From contig JAURZE010000026.1 of assembly GCA_030653545.1 (NCBI GenBank), positions 186,001 to 250,000 on the forward strand: 64,000 bases of DNA, read 5' to 3'. This document shows positions 26,729 through 35,338 of the stretch, piece by piece (position 1 is the stretch's first letter; every line of letters starts with the position of its first letter). The notes under the pieces are model-generated. The model searched no databases, was not told the origin of the DNA, and worked only from the letters and a program-made list of their open reading frames with translations. The position numbers and the translations under genes were made by a program. This DNA comes from Nitrospira sp. (GTDB taxonomy: Bacteria; Nitrospirota; Nitrospiria; Nitrospirales; Nitrospiraceae).

Positions 26729-29089
26729 ATGCACACCTATCTCAGAATGTGTCTGGTTGTTTTGCTGGCGGCGATGGGGACCACGCTGCATGACAGCGGA
26801 TTAGCGGAGGCCGGACAGGCGCAGGGGAAAGCCCGTACAGACGAATCGGCCCGCCTGGCATTGCGATACGCCGAAGCCTTGGCAGCAGGCCGCGCCGAGG
26901 ACTGGGCGCGTCTCGACTTAGGCTGCCTCAGCCGCTTGCGCGCACAGGCAGCCGGTTCGCCGGACGCTCGGGCACGGATCGCACGCACCTGCTACGACGA
27001 CACCGTGAACGCCTATCGGGCCATGATCGAAGACACCGCCGAGCCGGGTGTGCTCGGACCGACTGCGCGCGGGCGCGGCCTCGGCCTGCTGTCAGAAACC
27101 CATCGCCACGCCAGTCTCTGGAAAGACTATCCACCCGCGCTCTTCCTGTCGCCCACCGCGGTCCGGTCAAGCCTCAAGACGCCTCCGACGGTCGAACTCC
27201 GCACCGTCTCCCCGACACGTCCCATTGCCATCGGGCAGGGAACCGCCACAGCCTCGACCGTCGGCGGCACGCTGGTCGAATTGGCCGTTACCTACCCGGA
27301 TCCCTTCGCCGCGCCCATCGCCCTGGCGCCCAATGAGGTTTGGTGGGCCAGCGGATCGGCTCGCCGCTACCAGCCGGTTCACAGCGTCGTCATCCGGCTG
27401 GTCGTCGTCAGCAATCTACGCCGCCTCGGCTACGCGGAAGATCGCGCCGTCATCAACGAAGTTCTTCCTGACGCGCCGCGCATTCCCGCCACCTCATACG
27501 GCATCAACCCGACCGACGCATCGCGTCAGCCGGAGATCAGAGGACAGTTCGTCCTGGGCACCGCCCAATGGTGGACGCGCGCGTTGGCGGGCGAGCGGTA
27601 TACCGCCGTGCTCAAGCAAGCGGAAATGACCGCGGACAAGCAGGAGAGGCGGGCGCTGTTGGCCTCCCTGTTGTTCCTCGATCCCACCGACCCTCAGGTG
27701 AACGGCGAGCTGGGCACGCTGGCATTCGAGACCTTTCTCTTCGAAGGACTGGCCAAGTCCGGGATCAACGCGCCTCATGAAGCCATGAAGCGGCAGGTGG
27801 CGGAGCTCTACTGGAATCTGCAGGCGCAAACATGGCGCCAGGAATTGACCGACGTCGCCCTCGGGCATTCACCTGCAGCGGAAGCCTTTTATGCCGCGTT
27901 CCAAGCGCTTGAAGCGGCCGTCGGGACCGGAACTGCGTCACCGGAGTTACAGCGTCAACTGGGAGTGCTGCACCGGTGGAATAACGATGTGCCGGCGGCC
28001 CTCGCACTCCATGAATCCCTTTTGCGCGCCATCAAGCCAGAGGATCTGCCCGCACGCAGCCGGCTGCTTGCGGACCTCGCCTGGGACCGCATTCAATGGG
28101 TAAGCTGGGAGCGGCGCTATGATCATCCCTGGCTGCAGCAGGCTCAAGACGAAGCGCGCCAGGCGATGGAACTGGCCAATACGCCGATCGCGCGCTTGGT
28201 CCCGGCGCAAGCCTTGCTTCTCGGCGAGGCCCTGGCCTTTACCAGAACGCCCGATGGCCTGCAGGCGCGCCTCCAGGCGGTGAAAGACCATCACGAGCGT
28301 CTGAGCGGCGTGACCGGCTTATGGCCCTACCTCGTCGGGAACGACGTGGTCAAGGCGTTGGTTCCGGACGGCCAGCGCGTCACTCTGCCCACCCCGGTCC
28401 GCGCACCCGATGTGCTCAATGTCGAAGTCCATGCCAAACCGCCGCAGCAAAATATCGTCTGGCAGTGGAACTTCGAGCAGGACACTCCCGAATCAGTGCC
28501 GACGGGATTCGTCGCGCTCAGTACGCCCGGGGCGGACGCCTCAGGCTGGCGCGTGCAGGCCGACCGTCAGCTCCCCGTGGGCAACAAACTGGTCGTCCAG
28601 GACCGCCCCTGCGGAACCAATGACTGCGCCCATCTCCTGTTGGCCGAGCGCATCCGGACCACCTATCCGGACGCCACCGTGCAGATCGCCGAACTGTCGC
28701 CGGGCAGCGGCGGAGAAGCCGGGATCGCGCTGGCGGTCCTCGACAACAAGAACTTCTATTCGGTCACGCTCAATCCCTCCACGGGCAAGCTGACCACGAG
28801 GCGCGTCACCGACGGCCGTACGACCGTGCTGGGGGAAATCGCCGTAAAGCTCGCCCCGCGTCCCTGGCACAGCCTGCGGGTTCAACGGATCAACTTCCTT
28901 CACCTGGATCGCGGGCGCCTGAGCGTGTTTGTCGACGGCGCCCAGGTCGCCGCCGTGGCGGACGAGTGGATCACGCAAGAGGGATCGATCGGACTGATTA
29001 CCGTGGGACAGACAGCGGCGCAATTCGACGGACTGCATCTGCTCGATCTGGTGTCGAATCGCACGCTCTCCGGGCCGGCGGCCTATTGA
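26729..29089 (+). CDS. large exported protein: helical repeat region plus C-terminal jelly-roll domain
   Basis: The 786-residue protein has a signal peptide (residues 1-28). A helical region (about 270-560) is reminiscent of TPR-like repeats ([29 protein letters not shown]). A C-terminal beta-sandwich (about 575-785) resembles the concanavalin-like DUF1080/3-keto-disaccharide hydrolase fold: [44 protein letters not shown]. Such domains bind carbohydrate or act as hydrolases. No function can be named with certainty. Confidence 0.6.
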   Translation: MHTYLRMCLVVLLAAMGTTLHDSGLAEAGQAQGKARTDESARLALRYAEALAAGRAEDWARLDLGCLSRLRAQAAGSPDARARIARTCYDDTVNAYRAMIEDTAEPGVLGPTARGRGLGLLSETHRHASLWKDYPPALFLSPTAVRSSLKTPPTVELRTVSPTRPIAIGQGTATASTVGGTLVELAVTYPDPFAAPIALAPNEVWWASGSARRYQPVHSVVIRLVVVSNLRRLGYAEDRAVINEVLPDAPRIPATSYGINPTDASRQPEIRGQFVLGTAQWWTRALAGERYTAVLKQAEMTADKQERRALLASLLFLDPTDPQVNGELGTLAFETFLFEGLAKSGINAPHEAMKRQVAELYWNLQAQTWRQELTDVALGHSPAAEAFYAAFQALEAAVGTGTASPELQRQLGVLHRWNNDVPAALALHESLLRAIKPEDLPARSRLLADLAWDRIQWVSWERRYDHPWLQQAQDEARQAMELANTPIARLVPAQALLLGEALAFTRTPDGLQARLQAVKDHHERLSGVTGLWPYLVGNDVVKALVPDGQRVTLPTPVRAPDVLNVEVHAKPPQQNIVWQWNFEQDTPESVPTGFVALSTPGADASGWRVQADRQLPVGNKLVVQDRPCGTNDCAHLLLAERIRTTYPDATVQIAELSPGSGGEAGIALAVLDNKNFYSVTLNPSTGKLTTRRVTDGRTTVLGEIAVKLAPRPWHSLRVQRINFLHLDRGRLSVFVDGAQVAAVADEWITQEGSIGLITVGQTAAQFDGLHLLDLVSNRTLSGPAAY

Positions 29090-29097
29090 AGAGGAGG

Positions 29098-29901
29098 ATG
29101 CCCGTGCAGCACCTGAGAGCGCTGGAAGATCAGAGCGTCTATATTCTTCGTGAAGCCTATAAGCACTTCGACGACCTCGCCATGCTCTGGTCGATGGGCA
29201 AGGACTCGACGGTGCTGTTGTGGCTGGCTCGAAAGGCGTTCTTCGGTCACGTGCCCTTTCCGCTCGTGCACATCGATACCGGCTATGAAATGCCGGAGTT
29301 GATCGACTATCGCGATCGACTCGCCAAAGAGTGGCGCCTCGATGTCGTCGTCGGCCAGAACCGCGAGGCCCTGGCCGGCGGCATGAGCCCGGACCAGGGC
29401 CGTGTCACCTGCTGCACGGCGATGAAGATCGAGGCGCTCAAGCAGACCATTGCGAAACATAAGTGGACAGCGGTAATTCTGGGGATCCGCGCCGACGAGG
29501 AAGGCACGCGGGCAAAAGAGCGTTATTTTTCACTGCGCGACAAGCACGGCGAATGGGACTTCCGTGACCAGCCGCCGGAACTGTGGGATCAATACAAGAC
29601 GACGTTTCCCGCCGGCGCGCACGTGCGCGTGCACCCGCTGCTCGACTGGACCGAGTTGAATATCTGGGAATACCTCGAACAGGAACAGGTTCCCCTGCCG
29701 GGGCTGTATTTCGACCGGGGGGCAGGCACCCGGTATCGCAGCTTGGGTTGCGTGCCCTGCACGGGGACCGTCAACTCCTGCGCCAACACGATTCCACAAA
29801 TCATTACAGAGTTGCGGACCACGACGACCGCCGAACGGTCCGGCCGCGCGCAGGACGAAGGGCGCGGGATGGAAACGCTCAGGAAATTGGGCCACATGTA
29901 A
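29098..29901 (+). CDS. cysD: CysD-like sulfate adenylyltransferase small subunit
   Basis: The 267-residue protein has the PP-loop SMGKDST near residue 36, [15 protein letters not shown], and the CysD-type C-terminus [16 protein letters not shown] followed by a [13 protein letters not shown] tail. These features favour CysD over PAPS reductase. CysD with the GTPase CysN makes APS from sulfate and ATP, but no cysN is present in this window. ATG 29098 directly follows GAGGAGG; GTG 29104 has better spacing (6) and may be the true start. It lies 8 bp after the preceding exported protein. Confidence 0.8.
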   Translation: MPVQHLRALEDQSVYILREAYKHFDDLAMLWSMGKDSTVLLWLARKAFFGHVPFPLVHIDTGYEMPELIDYRDRLAKEWRLDVVVGQNREALAGGMSPDQGRVTCCTAMKIEALKQTIAKHKWTAVILGIRADEEGTRAKERYFSLRDKHGEWDFRDQPPELWDQYKTTFPAGAHVRVHPLLDWTELNIWEYLEQEQVPLPGLYFDRGAGTRYRSLGCVPCTGTVNSCANTIPQIITELRTTTTAERSGRAQDEGRGMETLRKLGHM

Positions 29902-29949
29902 TCCGTCCCTCCTCTAACGCAGCCGAACCCACTACCGTCACCTGCTAAT

Positions 29950-29993
29950 GCCAATCCATACCGTGCACACTTGCACTGACGTGCGTCCTCGCA
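29950..29993. promoter_or_regulatory. probable enhancer site for the dabA promoter
   Basis: TGCAC-N3-TGCACT-GA-CGTGCG-N3-TCGCA (29964-29993) matches the dabB dyad at 21 of 30 positions with identical spacing. Its centre is 136.5 bp from the GC of the dabA promoter, against 135.5 at dabB. The 14 bases before it (29950-29963) also belong to a block shared with 25021-25038. Confidence 0.65.
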
Positions 29994-30102
29994 CTGACGA
30001 ATAGACTTGCCCATTGCACAATCCACAGCCACACGGATTCGGCTCATCTATTCTTTCTGAAATTCCCTGCAAACACCGCAATCTCTCCACCGCCGAATGA
30101 TC

Positions 30103-30116
30103 GGCCTCATTCTTGC
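30103..30116 (+). promoter_or_regulatory. sigma-54-type promoter of dabA
   Basis: GG (30103-30104) and GC (30115-30116) are separated by 10 bases, with TTGCT at -12. TTCTTGCTGAG (30110-30120) is identical to the dabB promoter. The predicted start is near 30127, 19 bases before the ATG. Confidence 0.6.
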
Positions 30117-30145
30117 TGAGCCATACGGTCATCACGGGGGGGACT

Positions 30146-33100
30146 ATGAACCGCACACACCATTACACTGACGCCGACCGCATGGAGTTACGCTCGTACG
30201 TGAACCTGGCAGGAGAAGTCGTGGCGCGCCTCTGGCCGATGCGGACATTCATCTCCCGCAACCCGCTGCAGGGGCTTGAACACCTGCCCTTTTCCGAAGC
30301 CGTCCAACGAGGGACCGAGCTGTTCGGCGGAGCCGGCTATCTCTCGCCCCAGCTCTATCGTGAGGCCCACCGTGCGGGACGTATCGCCGACAATGCCATT
30401 GACCAGGCGCTGACGCCACTGGTGCTCGATGATTCCGTACAGTTGGGACACCGGACCCTGTCGCATCGGGAGGTCTTACGGGCGGCGCTGATTCACGATA
30501 TCGACCTGTCCGATATCCTCACGCAGACATCATCTCCCGCCGAGATGGATGCGGAGGGGCCGCTCACGATCTTGAACGCCTGGATGGAGCAACTCCCGTC
30601 TGCCCGTCGGGGAGAAGAACACGAACGCCGGATTGAGACGCCCTCCGAGGAATGGCCCTTTCGGGAAACCTTGGCCACCTGGTGCGACCGCACACTCGGC
30701 ACCCGGCTCGTCGAACGGATAGACCGCGAGATGATCAAGTGGTGCGTTGCATTCTGCGACGAAGGGGAAGCGGCCTGGTCGATGCCCCATCGGGAGGAGA
30801 CGTTTTTCCGAGCGTGGAAAGCGTCGGCGCAGCACGACTGGACGCTCTCGCTGATGGGTATCAGGCAGCGGGCGGAGAAGATTCGGGCGCTCTCAGACCG
30901 TCCGGAAGACGCCCTGCTGGAATCCCTCGATCTGATGCAGATCCCCAAGATCTTGTGGCAGGAATATCTGGCCCTGCACCTGACGGCGCTACCCGGCTGG
31001 TCAGGCTTCATCAAATGGCGCGCCGACCAGACATCGGATCCCTGGCAGGAGGCCTATCGCATTGACCTGGTGAAATATCTTGCCGTCCGCCTGTTCTACG
31101 AGCGCGAGTTGGCTGCACTCGCATGCCGTTCAGCCCTCGGCTGCCCGGGGGATTTCCAGGCGATCCACACCTTTTTACGCCGATTCCCCCATGCATTCTG
31201 GTTCAAGCGTGTCCTGAACGCAGGACGGGCTCCCAAACAAGCCGTCGCCGAGGCCCGCCGCCTCCGCCGCCAGTGGACAGCGGCGCGCGCAGAGGAATGG
31301 GAACAGGCCGGGCAACAGTGGTACGCCCAACAGCGCAGTACTCGGCAGGCCCACTCGGCCAAGACCATCACAGAGGCCCTCGACCTCCTGGCCGAGAAGT
31401 TGGGCATTGCCGCTGAACAACTCGCAGACACCTCCCCTGACGTACGCAAGAAACTGACGAATTGGCTGCGCGGATTCCCCGCCCCAGAGCGAAACAAGCG
31501 ATGGCTCATCGCAGCCGAACTGACCGCCGAACGGACGGTCCTCGCGAGACTGACGCCGGCCGAATCACACAACGCACAGACGAACTCCTCTGCTCCCGCA
31601 AGACCCTTGGCGCAGTTTGTGTTCTGCATCGACGTCCGATCTGAGGTGTTCCGGCGCCGGCTCGAGCAGCGCGGCGGCTATGAAACGTACGGCTTTGCGG
31701 GCTTCTTTGGCCTGCCCATCTCTTACCGATCTCTCGACGAGCCGCACGAGACCGCGCTGTGCCCGGTCCTCCTGAAGCCTAAGCACGTCTTGCGCGAAGT
31801 GCCCCGCACCTATGACGGCGACACGGCCCAACGTCGAAAAACCACGGCCTCGGCGGTGAAAGCGGGACAGGAGCTGCTGCACGATCTGAAGCATAACGTC
31901 GTCACCCCCTATGTCATGGTCGAGGCGGTCGGATGGTTCTTCGGCTGGTCGCTGCTGGGCAAGACGCTCTTCCCCCGCTGGTATCACCGGATCGCAGCAT
32001 GGGTCGAACGCACGCTGGTGCCGCCCGTGTCCACGTCCATGACGGTGGACAAGCTTACCGGCTCCGAGGCCCAAGAGATGTTGGCGGCCGAGCAACGGTT
32101 GAGAATCTTGCGGTGGCTCAGAACGCACCACCGGGTTGAAGGGTCCCTTCTTACACCTCAGCGGCTGGAGCACATCCGCTTGCAGGCGCTGTCCGACGAG
32201 CCTCCCTCCCCGGTGATCCCCGGCGATCTCGGCCACCTGCTGGTTCTCAGCCCGGCCCAAGAAGCCCTGGTCCTCGAGGATCTCCGGCGCGACTGCCGCA
32301 TGACGGGATTCGACAACGCGGCACGGATCGACCGCATCACCCGCACCGGATTCACCCCCAGCGAGCAGGCGTACTATGTGGAAACCTCGCTGCGATTGAT
32401 GGGGCTTACCTCCTCATTCGCGCGGCTCGTCTTTCTCTGCGGGCATGGCAGCACCTCTCAGAACAACCCCTACGAATCGGCGCTCGACTGCGGCGCCTGC
32501 GGCGGCAGCCAAGGCCTGCCCAACGCCCGGGTGTTTGCGACCATCGCCAACAGGCCGCAAGTTCGAGATCTCCTGGCGAAGCGGGGCTTCGTCATTCCCG
32601 GCGATACCCATTTCGTCGCGGCACGCCACGACACCACCACCGACCGTCTCTCCGTCGGCGACCTGGAGGACGTGCCCTCCACACACCGCAAGGAGTTAGC
32701 CCAGATATTGGAGGACATTGCGATGGCCGGCGCCGAGGCGGCTCTGGAACGGTATGCGAGACTACCGGGCTATGCGGCGGATCCGGTGCGGAGTACTGCG
32801 CTTCGGGCCATCGAACGGCGCGGCCTCGACTGGGCTCAAGTCCGTCCGGAATGGGGACTCGCGAGAAACAGCTGGTTCATTATCGGAAACCGCCGCTTAA
32901 CGACCAGTCACAATCTGGAGGGCCGCGCGTTTCTCCATTCGTATGACCATGCGGCCGATCTGGACGGCAAATTGCTCGAAATCATCATGACGGCGCCGTT
33001 GATCGTGGCCCAATGGATCAACAGCGAATATTATTTCTCCACCGTGGCGCCCGAAACCTATGGAAGCGGCAGCAAGGTGTACCACAACGTGACCGGCCGG

Positions 33101-33412
33101 ATCGGCGTCATGACCGGCAACCAGAGCGATCTCCGCATGGGACTACCGGTTCAGTCGGTTATGAACGGTGCCATGCCCTATCACGACCCGCTGCGTCTCA
33201 CCGCGATCATCGAGGCGCCCCGGTCGCGAGTGCAGGCCATCATCGCCAGACAGCCGCTGCTGGAGACGCTGTTTCATAATCACTGGCTTCGGCTGGTCGT
33301 GCTGGAGCCTGCAACGCAATCCTACTACCGCTACAACGGCGCAGGCGGGTGGGACATCGTCACGGTAGAGACCGCCGATCAAATCGCAGGCGTCGAGGTC
33401 GGGCAGGCGTAA
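30146..33412 (+). CDS. dabA: DabA (DUF2309), zinc-binding subunit of the inorganic carbon pump
   Basis: The 1088-residue protein is a full-length DUF2309/DabA. The beta-carbonic-anhydrase-like zinc site is intact: C494 and D496 in FCIDVRSE, H767 in CGHGSTSQNN and C782 in DCGACGG. The 15-residue distance between the last two matches characterised DabA. DabA hydrates CO2 at a membrane-bound complex with DabB. I chose ATG 30146, which follows a GGGGGG Shine-Dalgarno-like tract; an upstream in-frame start at 30113 would lie inside the promoter. dabB is 9 kb away, separated by a regulatory pair and a secreted-protein operon. Confidence 0.93.
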   Translation: MNRTHHYTDADRMELRSYVNLAGEVVARLWPMRTFISRNPLQGLEHLPFSEAVQRGTELFGGAGYLSPQLYREAHRAGRIADNAIDQALTPLVLDDSVQLGHRTLSHREVLRAALIHDIDLSDILTQTSSPAEMDAEGPLTILNAWMEQLPSARRGEEHERRIETPSEEWPFRETLATWCDRTLGTRLVERIDREMIKWCVAFCDEGEAAWSMPHREETFFRAWKASAQHDWTLSLMGIRQRAEKIRALSDRPEDALLESLDLMQIPKILWQEYLALHLTALPGWSGFIKWRADQTSDPWQEAYRIDLVKYLAVRLFYERELAALACRSALGCPGDFQAIHTFLRRFPHAFWFKRVLNAGRAPKQAVAEARRLRRQWTAARAEEWEQAGQQWYAQQRSTRQAHSAKTITEALDLLAEKLGIAAEQLADTSPDVRKKLTNWLRGFPAPERNKRWLIAAELTAERTVLARLTPAESHNAQTNSSAPARPLAQFVFCIDVRSEVFRRRLEQRGGYETYGFAGFFGLPISYRSLDEPHETALCPVLLKPKHVLREVPRTYDGDTAQRRKTTASAVKAGQELLHDLKHNVVTPYVMVEAVGWFFGWSLLGKTLFPRWYHRIAAWVERTLVPPVSTSMTVDKLTGSEAQEMLAAEQRLRILRWLRTHHRVEGSLLTPQRLEHIRLQALSDEPPSPVIPGDLGHLLVLSPAQEALVLEDLRRDCRMTGFDNAARIDRITRTGFTPSEQAYYVETSLRLMGLTSSFARLVFLCGHGSTSQNNPYESALDCGACGGSQGLPNARVFATIANRPQVRDLLAKRGFVIPGDTHFVAARHDTTTDRLSVGDLEDVPSTHRKELAQILEDIAMAGAEAALERYARLPGYAADPVRSTALRAIERRGLDWAQVRPEWGLARNSWFIIGNRRLTTSHNLEGRAFLHSYDHAADLDGKLLEIIMTAPLIVAQWINSEYYFSTVAPETYGSGSKVYHNVTGRIGVMTGNQSDLRMGLPVQSVMNGAMPYHDPLRLTAIIEAPRSRVQAIIARQPLLETLFHNHWLRLVVLEPATQSYYRYNGAGGWDIVTVETADQIAGVEVGQA

Positions 33413-33453
33413 GTCGTTCCGGACAGCCGGAGTTGCGCACGAATGAGGGAGCG

Positions 33454-34839
33454 ATGCCGGACAGAGAGTTGAAGAAGGATCCGCCATACTGGGCCGTCGC
33501 CTTCTCCTCGTACCAGGAGATCACGGATTTTCTTCGCGAACTCGAAACCGCCTGCATGCTGCGTGGCCGGCCCTCGGATGGCACCGTGAATTTCGGAGCG
33601 ATCGCCAGGAGTCTTCAGGCGCTCGATCGTCCGGATCGAGCCTACCGGTCCGTGCACATTACCGGCACCAACGGCAAAACCAGCGTGTGTCGCATGACGG
33701 CGGCGCTTCTCCAGGCCGGCGGCATGAAGGTCGGACTCTACACCAGCCCTCATCTCGGGCAGTTTCGGGAGCGGATCTCTATCAACGGGCAGCCCCTCGG
33801 CGATCAGGAACTGGTCGATGCCTGCAACCGTCTTAAATCGCTGATGGACTGCGCCGGTGTCTTGATGAGCCCGTTCGAATTCCTCACCGTGGCCGCCTTC
33901 TTCGCATTCCGCGCTGCCAATGTAGATTATGCCGTGGTGGAAGTCGGGATCGGCGGGAGAGCGGACGCGACGAACGTGATCGCGCCGGAGGTCTCGGTCA
34001 TCACGAACGTGGACTACGATCACATGGAGATCCTCGGAGACACCCTCGAACAAATCGCGACGGAGAAATCCGGGATTATCAAGCCTTTCACCCCGGTCGT
34101 GTGCGGGCCCATGCAGGACGGGCCTCGGTCGCTGGTGCTCTCCCGCGCGGAGCAACTGAAGGCGCCGGTTTTATCATTCGGACACGAATACGACGCCACC
34201 GACTTCGTCTGTGCCGGCTATCAGGGAACGTGCACGATTCGAGTCGATGACACCACCTGGGACGGAATCCCCCTCGGCTCCCCGGCTGCGTTTATGGCCA
34301 CCAACGCAGCCCATGCGCTGGCGGCGTACGAGGTTCTCCGGCGCCGCGGGCTGGTCGCTGCATTGGATGCTGCCGCGATACGCCAGACCTTCGAGCACGT
34401 TCGGCTGCCAGCCTGTTGCGAAGTGCTGACCGGAAATCCGACGATCGTCATTGATGGGGCTCACAATGCATCGGCGGCCGCCAATCTCTCCTCGACGATC
34501 CGAAGCATCCGTGCCAGCCGCCGAACGGTCCTGCTCGTCTCGCTCCCGCGAGAGAAAGAGATCGACACAATCATCCGGCATCTGGCCGGTGCAGAAGCTG
34601 ACCGAGCCATCTTCACCCGGTATCCCGAGAACCGCGCGGCCGCCCCTCAGGATCTTGCCGCTATCTGGCGAACCTACACGCCGGCTGCGGCGGAGATGGT
34701 GAACGATCCCGCTGATGCGTTTCAGAAGGCCGTCCAGGAAGCAGGGCCTCTTGGGCTGGTGGTAGTCACCGGCTCCTTGGAACTGGGGGGCTATTGCCGC
34801 CCCCTCGCCCAGGCGGCGCAATCTCATGTGGTGGCATGA
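33454..34839 (+). CDS. folC: folylpolyglutamate/dihydrofolate synthase
   Basis: The 461-residue Mur-ligase-family enzyme has the ATP-binding HITGTNGKTSVC near residue 70, SPHLGQFRERISING, a central VVEVGIGGRADATN, and a C-terminal glutamate-ligase domain with IVIDGAHNASA. It adds glutamate to dihydropteroate and folate. The ATG at 33454 has GAGGGAG upstream; the in-frame extension to 33349 would overlap dabA. It starts 41 bp after dabA and overlaps the next gene by 4 bp. Confidence 0.92.
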   Translation: MPDRELKKDPPYWAVAFSSYQEITDFLRELETACMLRGRPSDGTVNFGAIARSLQALDRPDRAYRSVHITGTNGKTSVCRMTAALLQAGGMKVGLYTSPHLGQFRERISINGQPLGDQELVDACNRLKSLMDCAGVLMSPFEFLTVAAFFAFRAANVDYAVVEVGIGGRADATNVIAPEVSVITNVDYDHMEILGDTLEQIATEKSGIIKPFTPVVCGPMQDGPRSLVLSRAEQLKAPVLSFGHEYDATDFVCAGYQGTCTIRVDDTTWDGIPLGSPAAFMATNAAHALAAYEVLRRRGLVAALDAAAIRQTFEHVRLPACCEVLTGNPTIVIDGAHNASAAANLSSTIRSIRASRRTVLLVSLPREKEIDTIIRHLAGAEADRAIFTRYPENRAAAPQDLAAIWRTYTPAAAEMVNDPADAFQKAVQEAGPLGLVVVTGSLELGGYCRPLAQAAQSHVVA

Positions 34840-35258
34840 CCACCCAACGGCAGGCTGGGCCTGGCGACACGTGGCGGCGCACACCACGTGTCCTCATTAT
34901 TGACGATGATGCCGGCTATCGGGCGCTGCTGGCCGACATGTTTGCTGATTGGCAGTGGGACGTCTTTGAAGCCTCCTCAGGCCGGGAAGCCTTGGACACC
35001 CTGGAGCGCCATGCAATCAACCTGGTCCTCTTGGACGCGGCATCGCAAGGGATGGCCTGCGCCGACGTCCTCGCTGCCATTCGAGTTCGACCGCACGACC
35101 TTCGCATCATCGTCATGGGGACCGTGATGACGGAGAAGTTGCGCATCGACTGGCGAAGCCGGGGCGCGATGGATTGTCTCGTGAAGCCGATCGAGCCCCG
35201 AACTCTATCGGCTCTGCTCGTGGCGTTCGCGCCCCCGTCAGGGTTTGCGGATAGTTGA
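34836..35258 (+). CDS. stand-alone receiver-domain protein
   Basis: The 140-residue protein is a CheY-like receiver with VLIIDDDAG near the start, the phospho-acceptor aspartate in VLLDAASQG, a threonine in MGTVMT and the lysine in CLVKPIE. The residues after the acceptor (AASQ instead of xMP) are unusual. No output domain follows, so it may act by protein-protein contact. The start overlaps the folC stop (ATGA). Confidence 0.75.
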   Translation: MTTQRQAGPGDTWRRTPRVLIIDDDAGYRALLADMFADWQWDVFEASSGREALDTLERHAINLVLLDAASQGMACADVLAAIRVRPHDLRIIVMGTVMTEKLRIDWRSRGAMDCLVKPIEPRTLSALLVAFAPPSGFADS

Positions 35259-35338
35259 CACGCCGGAGGTAACAACCTGTGCTGGCTTGAAATGGGGGAA
35301 AGATGAGTGACAACACACAACACTATCGAGGAGTCCCT

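Noticed and set aside
29098-29901. PAPS reductase (CysH) as the identity of the PP-loop protein
   Set aside because: The C-terminus [12 protein letters not shown] and the [10 protein letters not shown] tail follow CysD, and the N-terminal segment matches CysD more closely.
29973-29999. Direct repeat GCACTGACG twice, possible start of a repeat array
   Set aside because: Only two copies exist, and both fall within or beside the enhancer-like dyad; there is no CRISPR-like periodicity.
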